Source: an uncultured Anaerolineae bacterium (GTDB lineage: Bacteria > Chloroflexota > Anaerolineae > Anaerolineales > UBA4823). From it: a stretch of 5,327 nucleotides of DNA. The notes beneath the pieces were generated by a model. It did not search any database, was not told the origin of the DNA, and was given only the letters and a program-made list of their open reading frames with translations. Each line of letters starts with the position of its first letter. The first letter of the stretch is position 1. The stretch lies in NCBI GenBank assembly GCA_937129505.1, contig CAKZNJ010000255.1:1-5327 (forward strand), given 5' to 3'. A program made the translations under genes and the position numbers. Of the stretch, positions 1 to 5,327 are shown piece after piece.

Positions 1-503
1 ATTTGGTCGGCAAAGCTGGAGACAACCTTTAGCGCCAAGGCTGGCTCGATATCCGGGACATAGAGCACAATTTTCGAGCGCATGCTTTTGGGCACACCAA
101 AACGTGCAGCCATTGCCATCGGGACGGTCAAATAACCTCCAGTAAAGAGAATCACATCCGGTTGAAACCGACGCAAGATGTTTCGGGAAGCGAGGAAGCC
201 TTGCCAGATCTGAAATGTATTGGAAGGTAATCGCTTCCAACCAACCCCATGTACGCCGGCGGCGGGAATTTCTTCATACGGGATGTCAAAACGGCGGACG
301 ATTTGCGCTTCCATCCCCGCTTTTCCCCCAACCCATAGAAGGGAAATGCGATCACATGAAAGAAACTGTATGTCGGTCTTCATCAGATACGCTTCCCTTA
401 GGGGGTGGGTTTCGCTCTTTAGTGCTTGGAGTACGGCGAGGGCGGGATATACGCCGCCGCCGGTCCCACCGGCGCAAATCAACCATTTTACTGAAGAGAT
501 CAT
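1..503 (-). CDS. murG: MurG, lipid II-forming GlcNAc transferase (3' end cut by window edge)
   Basis: MurG transfers GlcNAc from UDP-GlcNAc to lipid I on the inner face of the cytoplasmic membrane, giving lipid II. The frame is open from the ATG at 501-503 to the left edge (167 codons plus two bases), about the N-terminal half of a roughly 360-residue protein. Visible landmarks are the glycine loop AGGTGGGVYPALAVLQAL (residues 11-28), WVGGKAGMEA (57-66), FQPDVILFTGGYLTVP (113-128) and a VPDIEP segment (149-154). The glycine loop 12 residues in fixes the N-terminus, and AAGGA (512-516) lies 8 bases upstream of the ATG. Oddities: the loop histidine (His18 in E. coli) is Gly17; the HEQN motif is replaced by Tyr-Val-Pro-Asp (148-151); about 20 extra residues lie between residues 29 and 54. 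The first 152 bases overlap ftsW. Its order after ftsW and the overall fold pattern make MurG the clear assignment; a divergent GT28 paralogue is the only alternative I considered. Confidence 0.93.
   Translation of the reverse strand, partial: MISSVKWLICAGGTGGGVYPALAVLQALKSETHPLREAYLMKTDIQFLSCDRISLLWVGGKAGMEAQIVRRFDIPYEEIPAAGVHGVGWKRLPSNTFQIWQGFLASRNILRRFQPDVILFTGGYLTVPMAMAARFGVPKSMRSKIVLYVPDIEPALALKVVSSFADQ
352..503 (-). other. 152-base out-of-frame overlap of ftsW 3' end and murG 5' end
   Basis: ftsW stays open until a TGA at 352-354, while murG starts at 503 in a different frame. The last 50 residues of FtsW (398-447) and the first 50 codons of murG therefore share DNA. The murG glycine-loop codons, rich in GGN and GGC, read in the ftsW frame as an Arg-rich stretch containing RRWDRRRR. 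Both frames are fully open. The murG frame here is certain from its motifs; the FtsW tail is supported only by the absence of a stop. Confidence 0.85.
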
Positions 504-1695
504 CCTTTGGTTCCTTTTGACTCTCCGAGCGGATACATACGTTCAAGATCGTAGCAATAGCAAAGATGGAAACAACGAGATTCGAACCACCCGCGCTGAT
601 GAAAGGCAGAGCATTGCCGGTAAAGGGAATCAGATTGACGATCTGAGCCATATTGATTAGGGCTTCCATTACGATCCAGACCGTCATGCCGGCTGCGAGA
701 AGTGTGCCTAAATGATCGGGAGCTCGTTGCGAAATCGCTAAGCCACGCCATAGAATAACCAAGTATAACCCAAGCAAGAAGGTTGTCCCAATCAATCCAA
801 ACTCTTCGCCCACAATGGCGAAAATACTGTCCGATTGAGGTGTGGGTAAACCGGTGCTCTTGGTGACGCTGTTGCCTAAGCCTACCCCGAAGAATCCCCC
901 TTTATAAAACGCCTCCAAAGCGCGCTGCACTTGATAAGGCGCCAACGTTGGGTCAGCGATGCCTTGCATCCAATTCATCACCCGAATGCGCCCCGTGTCG
1001 GTAAAGAGGATAATCAATACGCCAAGGATAAATACTCCCATCACCAAGAGAAGAATTTGCTTCCAATCCCCTCCTGCTAAAAAGAAGAGCATCCCTCCGA
1101 TGATGAGGATCGTCAACACTGCGCTGTAATCGGGTTGGAGAAGGATAAAAGCGCTCATGATCCCTAGGATGAGGATGAGGGGAATTAAGCCAAGGGTTAT
1201 CTCCTTGAGTGTTTCTTTTTTGCTTTCCAACCAGAACGCTACATAGACCACGGTGACGAATTTGGCAAGCTCGGCTGGTTGATACGAACCACCGAACAAA
1301 CCTCTTCGGGCGCCAAAGCGGCTTTCACCGATGAAAAGCACCAGTAACAGCATCACAATCACCAGCACCGCGGCCGGAAAAACAAAGGGTTTCCATATCC
1401 GATAATCGATCAGCACGACAGCGGGGGCGGCAACCAAAGCGACCATCAGAGCGAAGACTTGCCGTAAAAAGATATCGTATATCGCAAACAAATCCCGTGT
1501 GCCGCTAAAGTAAAAGGAAAGCTCAGCGCTTGCCGAGTACAGCATCATTAATCCAAATAACAACAGAGCCAAGCACACCAAAATTAACGGTAAATCTAAT
1601 CTCAAAAAAGTTCTCCGTTGGAAGAACTGACGTGTTTTACCGAGAGAACTTGATTGGCTCTCTTTTACAAATCCATGACCCATTTTCGGAAACAC
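352..1695 (-). CDS. ftsW: FtsW, SEDS-family septal peptidoglycan glycosyltransferase
   Basis: FtsW is the multi-pass SEDS polymerase that links lipid II into glycan strands at the septum, working with a class B penicillin-binding protein. The 447 residues contain about ten hydrophobic segments (roughly 35-55, 78-97, 103-123, 138-157, 167-187, 190-207, 211-231, 294-317, 328-353, 366-388). Family landmarks are YQPAELAK (138-145), QPDYS (187-191), GGFFGVGLGNS (266-276), the extracellular SDSIFAIVGEE with the expected catalytic Asp289, and PFTGNALPFISAGGSN (357-372), which fits the SEDS signature. The GTG start at 1695 has GAGGAG 8 bases upstream; an in-frame ATG at 1683 is the alternative. The 5' end overlaps murD by 31 bases and the 3' end overlaps murG by 152. 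Residues after about 388 form a long basic cytoplasmic tail, longer than the core family needs. RodA or SpoVE are the alternatives by fold, but the place between murD and murG argues for FtsW. Confidence 0.94.
   Translation of the reverse strand: MFPKMGHGFVKESQSSSLGKTRQFFQRRTFLRLDLPLILVCLALLLFGLMMLYSASAELSFYFSGTRDLFAIYDIFLRQVFALMVALVAAPAVVLIDYRIWKPFVFPAAVLVIVMLLLVLFIGESRFGARRGLFGGSYQPAELAKFVTVVYVAFWLESKKETLKEITLGLIPLILILGIMSAFILLQPDYSAVLTILIIGGMLFFLAGGDWKQILLLVMGVFILGVLIILFTDTGRIRVMNWMQGIADPTLAPYQVQRALEAFYKGGFFGVGLGNSVTKSTGLPTPQSDSIFAIVGEEFGLIGTTFLLGLYLVILWRGLAISQRAPDHLGTLLAAGMTVWIVMEALINMAQIVNLIPFTGNALPFISAGGSNLVVSIFAIATILNVCIRSESQKEPKDDLFSKMVDLRRWDRRRRISRPRRTPSTKERNPPPKGSVSDEDRHTVSFM
512..518 (-). 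promoter_or_regulatory. Ribosome binding site of murG, inside ftsW
   Basis: Read on the minus strand this is AAAAGGA, with an 8-base spacer (504-511) to the murG ATG at 501-503. It lies within ftsW codons for the start of the C-terminal tail. It decides the murG start and shows that murG can be initiated independently while ftsW is still being translated through the same bases. Confidence 0.75.
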
Positions 1696-3083
1696 TCACC
1701 ACGCTCCTCAAAGTCTCGGAATTCATCAAAACTCGTCCCGCCGGGAGATAATAAGACCACGTCACCTTGGGTGACGATCCCTTTCGCAGCTTGAACAGCT
1801 TGGAATAGATTGGGGCAGATTGTGATCGGTAAACGATGTTCTCGATCGACCTGCTCTACTGCTTGGCGGATTTTTGGGGCTGCTTCTCCAAATAAAATTA
1901 GATGACGCAAGCGTTGAACGGCTAGCTCGGCAAATGACTCCCACGGCAGATCCTTATCCCGCCCTCCTGCTAGCAGAACGATGGGCTCTTGGAAAGAACG
2001 AATGGCAGCCATGCTGCGTTCAGGGGCAGTAGCGATCGAGTCGTTGTACCAAGCTGCCCCTCCCCAGTGGCGGACAAATTCTAAACGGTGCGCTACCCCG
2101 CCGAACCCTTGAATTCCCTTTCGACAAGCCTCCAAGGGCAGCTTCGCAGCGATGGCAACGGCACACGCTGCAACGACGTTGAGAAGATTATGAAAACCGC
2201 GCAAAGCGATGTTATCAATAGAAAGGATGGGCTGCCATTCAGCTTGCCTTCCGAAATAGACCATTCCTTGTTGGACGAAAGTCCCGGCTGTTGTTTCAGG
2301 GGGATCCATCCCAAAGGTGATTATTCGGGCAGCGGTTCGATGGCGCAGACTCCAAGTAATGGGATCTTCGCGGTTTAGGACAGCAATCTCTTCGTTCTTT
2401 TGATAGGCAATCAGGCGAGACTTGGCTTCGATATACGCTTCCATCGTCCCGTGCCGATCGAGATGGTTGGGAGTGATGTTGAGTAACGCAGCGATCTGCG
2501 GGGAGCGAGTCATCAACTCTAATTGGAAGCTGGATAATTCAAGGACAACCAAATCTTGCGGTTTGATCTGGTCCACTTGATCAATTAGGGGAGTCCCGAT
2601 GTTGCCACCGACCCATACCTTTTGGTAGGGTATGGTTGAGGGGAAATGATCAACAGCAGCTTGAGCAATTCGTCCGACGAGCGTAGTCGTCGTGGTTTTG
2701 CCGGCCGATCCACTGATGCCGATCACCGTTGCAGATACGTTTTCTAGGAAAAGTTGAGAGTCATTGGTGATGGGGAGGCCGCGCCGTCTTGCTTCCTTGA
2801 TCACCGGCAAGGTTAATGGCACGCCGCCGGAAACACAGATGAGATCTACCCCTTCTAGGGCTTCAAGCGGATGTCCACCCACAATCCAACGGATGGGTAG
2901 ATCCGCTAGTGCCTGCTGGGCATCTTGCAGAGCCTCAGCCGGTAGGCGGTCGTTCAAGGTCACCTTTGCCCCTCTTTCGATGAGAAAGCGCGTTACCGCT
3001 ATCCCTTGACGGGCTGCACCGATCACAAGGGCATGTTTCCCTTGCCAATCCTTGGGCGGTGAGACCTCCTGCTGAGTAATCAA
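1665..3083 (-). CDS. murD: MurD, UDP-MurNAc-L-alanine:glutamate ligase
   Basis: MurD is the cytoplasmic ATP-dependent ligase that adds glutamate to UDP-MurNAc-L-Ala. Residue numbers here count from the upstream GTG at 3122; subtract 13 for the TTG start chosen. Landmarks: Rossmann-like N-terminal loop VIGAARQG (33-40); ATP P-loop GISGSAGKTTT (135-145); GGNIGTPL (172-179); LELSSFQLE (194-202); NITPNHLDRHGTMEAY (215-230) with probable carbamylated Lys234; FHNLLNVVAA (310-319); HRLEFV (345-350); GGRDKDLPW (386-394) with Lys390; and SPGGTSFDEFRDFEERG (459-475) with Ser464 and Phe471 at glutamate-contact positions. The usual NDSKATN is NDSIATA (360-366), losing a lysine. Start: TTG at 3081-3083 has GGAGGT 7 bases upstream and gives 472 residues. 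The GTG at 3120-3122 abuts the mraY stop but lacks a clear ribosome site and gives 485. The stop lies inside ftsW. Confidence 0.94.
   Translation of the reverse strand: MITQQEVSPPKDWQGKHALVIGAARQGIAVTRFLIERGAKVTLNDRLPAEALQDAQQALADLPIRWIVGGHPLEALEGVDLICVSGGVPLTLPVIKEARRRGLPITNDSQLFLENVSATVIGISGSAGKTTTTTLVGRIAQAAVDHFPSTIPYQKVWVGGNIGTPLIDQVDQIKPQDLVVLELSSFQLELMTRSPQIAALLNITPNHLDRHGTMEAYIEAKSRLIAYQKNEEIAVLNREDPITWSLRHRTAARIITFGMDPPETTAGTFVQQGMVYFGRQAEWQPILSIDNIALRGFHNLLNVVAACAVAIAAKLPLEACRKGIQGFGGVAHRLEFVRHWGGAAWYNDSIATAPERSMAAIRSFQEPIVLLAGGRDKDLPWESFAELAVQRLRHLILFGEAAPKIRQAVEQVDREHRLPITICPNLFQAVQAAKGIVTQGDVVLLSPGGTSFDEFRDFEERGECFRKWVMDL
1704..1709 (-). promoter_or_regulatory. Ribosome binding site supporting the ftsW GTG start
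   Basis: GAGGAG on the minus strand, inside the 3' end of murD, sits 8 bases before the GTG at 1693-1695. This favours the GTG over the ATG at 1681-1683, which has only a weaker GGTGAG (1695-1700) 11 bases upstream. With either start ftsW begins inside murD, so translation is probably coupled. Confidence 0.6.
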
Positions 3084-3090
3084 ACGACCA

Positions 3091-3096
3091 ACCTCC
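3091..3096 (-). promoter_or_regulatory. Strong ribosome binding site favouring a TTG start for murD
   Basis: GGAGGT on the minus strand is followed by a 7-base spacer (3084-3090) and TTG at 3081-3083, in frame with murD. The competing GTG at 3122 is preceded by the end of mraY with no purine-rich match. A second strong match, AGGAGGT at 3064-3070, lies just inside the gene but has no in-frame start codon at a usable distance. If the TTG is right, 3084-3122 is a short mraY-murD intergenic spacer. Confidence 0.65.
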
Positions 3097-3122
3097 GTGT
3101 AGATCAAACCTGCTAACCTCAC

Positions 3123-4130
3123 TTAGACCAACGCTAAGGCAATGCCGATCATAGCGGCTAACAAGCTAACCAGCCAAAATCGCTGCACGATTTGCGTTTC
3201 GCTCCAGCCGAGCAACTCAAAGTGATGATGGATGGGCGCCATCTTGAACACGCGTTGACCTTCGCCATATTTGCGCTTTGTATACTTGAAATAAGAGGTT
3301 TGGATGATGACGCTCAGCGTTTCGCTGACCGGGATGATGGCGATGATGGGTAATAAAATCCACTGCCCGGTCATCAAGGCAATTACGGCTAAGGTGGAGC
3401 CAAGCGCCATCGAGCTAGTATCGCCCATGATGAGTTCAGCAGGGTCGACGTTGAACCATAGGAAGCCGAAAATCGCGCCCACTAGGGCGAAGCAGAACCT
3501 GGCGATGTAGATTTGTCCTTGCAGAATGGCAATGCCACCATAGCAAGCAAAAGCCGTGGCGGTGATCAAGCCTGCCAGCCCATCTAACCCATCGGTAAAG
3601 TTAACTGCGTTCGACATGCCTACGATAATAAATACCACAATAGGTAGATAGAATATTCCCAAGCTGATACTTCCCTTGATGCCCGGCAGGAACAATTCGG
3701 GCACTTGCAAGAAGTATCTCAATCCGATCCCCGCCCCTAGAGCTAAACCGACTTGACCGAGAAACTTTGCCCGCACGCTCAAACCACTTTTGCGAGCGGA
3801 ACCGATCAAACCTTGCCAGTCGTCGATTGTGCCCAAGATAGCAAACCCTACCATTACCAACAAAGGTAATAAAACCGATCGGCCGAGTAGGGTCAGACCG
3901 CGAATAGGACTGACATTGAGCAACAATGTAATTAAGACAACCGGTAAAACAAACAACCATCCTCCCATAGTTGGGGTTCCCATTTTGGATAGATGGCGCT
4001 GGGGCCCTTCCATGCGGATTGCTTTGCCGGCTTTGAAATAGCGCAAAACGCGCAAAAGAGGCGGTCCCCAAATCACCGTCAAGAGGAAAGTCAAACCCGC
4101 TAGGGCGAGTGTCATCGGTGCTTGGCTCAT
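3123..4130 (-). CDS. mraY: MraY, phospho-MurNAc-pentapeptide translocase (lipid I synthase)
   Basis: MraY is the integral-membrane enzyme that transfers phospho-MurNAc-pentapeptide from UDP to undecaprenyl phosphate, making lipid I. The 335 residues are within the normal family range and alternate hydrophobic helices with cytoplasmic loops. Active-site landmarks: QRHLSKMGTPTMGG (44-57), the Mg-binding Asp pair (103-104), NFTDGLDGLAG (177-187), FNVDPAELIMGD (226-237) and the HHH triad at 301-303 in MAPIHHHFELLGWSE. Oddities: the usual DDxxK reads DDWQG, with Gly107 in place of lysine, and MGDTGS reads MGDTSS. The ATG at 4130 overlaps the murF TGA as ATGA. GGAG at 4139-4142 with an 8-base spacer supports this start. 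The HHH triad and the MGD loop separate it from WecA-type relatives. Confidence 0.97.
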   Translation of the reverse strand: MSQAPMTLALAGLTFLLTVIWGPPLLRVLRYFKAGKAIRMEGPQRHLSKMGTPTMGGWLFVLPVVLITLLLNVSPIRGLTLLGRSVLLPLLVMVGFAILGTIDDWQGLIGSARKSGLSVRAKFLGQVGLALGAGIGLRYFLQVPELFLPGIKGSISLGIFYLPIVVFIIVGMSNAVNFTDGLDGLAGLITATAFACYGGIAILQGQIYIARFCFALVGAIFGFLWFNVDPAELIMGDTSSMALGSTLAVIALMTGQWILLPIIAIIPVSETLSVIIQTSYFKYTKRKYGEGQRVFKMAPIHHHFELLGWSETQIVQRFWLVSLLAAMIGIALALV

Positions 4131-5327
4131 TCGTGTATCTCCAGCGCAGACACGATGCGATCCATCCGCATTCCATGGGAACCCTTGATCAACACAACAT
4201 CACCTTCGCGTAGTTTGTCTTGTAAAAGCGGGATTGCTTCCAGAGCATCCCCGACTTCTTCGATAGCTTCGGGTCGCAAACCAGCTCTTCGTGCAGCTGC
4301 TGCAATCATTTTCCCTCTCTCTCCAACGGCGATGAGAAGATTGGCTACCTCGGCTGCTCGTCTACCGACGATCTCGTGACCTTGTGCTTCGTATATGCCC
4401 AGTTCCAACATATCACCGAGCACAGCAATCTTGCGCCCGTCCAGATCATTGAGGAGATTCAAGGCGGCTAAGGTAGACTCAGGGGCGGCATTGTACGAGT
4501 CGTCTAAGAGTAATGCGCCTTGCTCTGTGCGCACTACTGCCAAACGCAATTGAATAGGGGTGGATTGTAAACCTTGGACAATCTCTTGCCAAGTGAGGTG
4601 ATCCACCAGCCCAACCGCTATTGCTCGCAATGCAGTGTGAACTGAGTGGCGGCCTAACAAAGGCACCCGCAGATGGAGGATTTCGTTGTGAAAATGTACC
4701 CGAAAGGAAATACCTTCTAAGCCATGGCTCTGGATTTCATCCGCCCAGAGATCGGCGGCAGGCTCTAATCCATAGTAGAAGACGCGCGCGCGGGTCTTTT
4801 TTGCCATCTCCCGCACATAAGGATCGTCTATGTTGAGGATAGCAACTCCGTCGGGGGCAGGGGGGAGAGCTTGAACAAGTTCGCTTTTGCCTTGGGCGAT
4901 GATTTCTTGACTTCCTGCCCGTTCTGCGTGTACGGTTCCAACGATAGTGACGACCCCGATTTGCGGTTGGGCAATGTCGCAGAGAAAGGCGATTTCTCCG
5001 AGCACATAAAACCCCATCTCCAGCACCGCGCGCTCATGACTTTCACTCAGACGCAGAACCGTCAAAGGCAATCCAATTTCATTGTTGAGATTGCCTGGAG
5101 ACTTAAGAGTGGGATAGCGGCGGCTAAGCACCTCAGCGATGAGTTCTTTGGTGGTAGATTTTCCCACGCTACCCGTAATGCCGATCACTTTAACGGGAAG
5201 TTTTCTGCGCCAAAACCTAGCTGTCTCCTGAAGTGCCTTTAGGCTGTCTTCAACTAGCAGACAGGCGGGGTGGGGTGTTAAATCGAATTGCGTTGAGGGG
5301 TTACGTAAATCTAGGATTGGCACGTCT
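4127..5327 (-). CDS. murF: MurF, UDP-MurNAc-tripeptide:D-Ala-D-Ala ligase (5' end cut by window edge)
   Basis: MurF is the cytoplasmic ATP-dependent ligase that adds the D-Ala-D-Ala dipeptide, completing UDP-MurNAc-pentapeptide. About 400 residues are visible and the frame continues past the right edge. Residues are counted from the GTG at 5321-5323, which is probably an internal valine: only some 46 residues precede the P-loop, whereas MurF normally has about 100, so much of the substrate-binding N-domain is missing from view. Landmarks: GITGSVGKSTTKE (48-60), SPGNLNNEIGLPLTVL (75-90), EMGFYVLGEIA (102-112), AQGKSEL (143-149) with likely carbamylated Lys146, LLDDSYNAAPES (272-283), VLGDMLELG (301-309) and IKGSHGMRMDR (379-389). 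Oddities: the usual TNxGxAH reads TIVGTVH (126-132), and the usual HN..N reads GRHSVHTA (224-231). MurE is the main alternative, but GNLNNEIGLPLT and the C-terminal KGS motif are MurF features. Confidence 0.94.
   Translation of the reverse strand, partial: DVPILDLRNPSTQFDLTPHPACLLVEDSLKALQETARFWRRKLPVKVIGITGSVGKSTTKELIAEVLSRRYPTLKSPGNLNNEIGLPLTVLRLSESHERAVLEMGFYVLGEIAFLCDIAQPQIGVVTIVGTVHAERAGSQEIIAQGKSELVQALPPAPDGVAILNIDDPYVREMAKKTRARVFYYGLEPAADLWADEIQSHGLEGISFRVHFHNEILHLRVPLLGRHSVHTALRAIAVGLVDHLTWQEIVQGLQSTPIQLRLAVVRTEQGALLLDDSYNAAPESTLAALNLLNDLDGRKIAVLGDMLELGIYEAQGHEIVGRRAAEVANLLIAVGERGKMIAAAARRAGLRPEAIEEVGDALEAIPLLQDKLREGDVVLIKGSHGMRMDRIVSALEIHE
4139..4142 (-). promoter_or_regulatory. Ribosome binding site of mraY, inside murF
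   Basis: GGAG on the minus strand lies 8 bases before the mraY ATG (4128-4130), within the last murF codons. With the ATGA stop-start overlap it indicates translational coupling between murF and mraY. Confidence 0.6.

Noticed and set aside
352..503. Frameshift or assembly error as the cause of the long FtsW tail
   Set aside because: The murG frame is intact through the whole region and the ftsW frame has no break before it. An error cannot be excluded without reads, but nothing in the sequence calls for one.
220..660. 146-codon open frame on the plus strand across the ftsW/murG junction
   Set aside because: It is antisense to two well-supported genes, has no recognisable motif, and its composition follows from the murG and ftsW codons.
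3601..4176. 191-codon minus-strand frame overlapping mraY
   Set aside because: It is an alternative frame of mraY and the end of murF; the mraY frame carries all the family motifs.
4781..4802. GC-rich imperfect inverted repeat with a (CG)5 run followed by six T on the plus strand, resembling an intrinsic terminator
   Set aside because: The stem has internal mismatches, no plus-strand gene precedes it, and the bases encode ordinary murF residues (KKTRARVF).
4871..5242. 123-codon plus-strand open frame opposite murF
   Set aside because: It is antisense to conserved murF motifs, with no family resemblance and no clear ribosome site; read as a shadow.
5321..5323. GTG as the true start of murF
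   Set aside because: Only about 46 residues would precede the P-loop, far fewer than the usual MurF N-domain, and the frame stays open to the edge.

Overview
The window is a gap-free stretch of a division and cell-wall (dcw) cluster. Five genes lie head to tail on the minus strand, in transcriptional order murF (5' end beyond the right edge), mraY, murD, ftsW and murG (3' end beyond the left edge). Nothing on the plus strand looks like a gene. I see no RNA gene, mobile element, CRISPR array, promoter or terminator. The longest non-coding stretch is about 39 bases, so the block reads as the interior of one long transcript whose promoter and terminator are outside the window.

Organism: base composition is moderate (about 50% GC by eye). 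Several motifs look to me like the Chloroflexota (Anaerolineae-type) versions of these enzymes: GGTGGGVYP and VPDIEP in MurG, NDSIATAPE in MurD, GRHSVHT in MurF. This assignment is from memory of family sequences, not from a search, and is only moderately secure. The murF-mraY-murD-ftsW-murG order is widespread in bacteria and does not decide the phylum.

Layout from right to left: murF (4127 to beyond 5327) overlaps mraY (3123-4130) by an ATGA junction. MraY ends one base before a possible GTG start of murD, but a better-supported TTG start with a strong Shine-Dalgarno site lies at 3083. murD (1665-3083) overlaps ftsW (352-1695, GTG start) by 31 bases. ftsW overlaps murG (3 to 503, running off the left edge) by 152 bases, unusually long for this cluster. 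In that overlap the DNA for the nucleotide-binding glycine loop of MurG also encodes an arginine-rich cytoplasmic tail of FtsW in another frame.

Together: MurD and MurF build the cytoplasmic UDP-MurNAc-pentapeptide, MraY moves it to undecaprenyl phosphate (lipid I), MurG adds GlcNAc (lipid II), and FtsW polymerises lipid II at the septum. The set is conventional, but four of the five enzymes carry substitutions at positions normally near-invariant. The strongest case is MurG, which lacks both the glycine-loop histidine and the HEQN motif and has a roughly 20-residue insertion. No undescribed system is evident. The points of interest are the long ftsW/murG overlap and the shared motif divergence.
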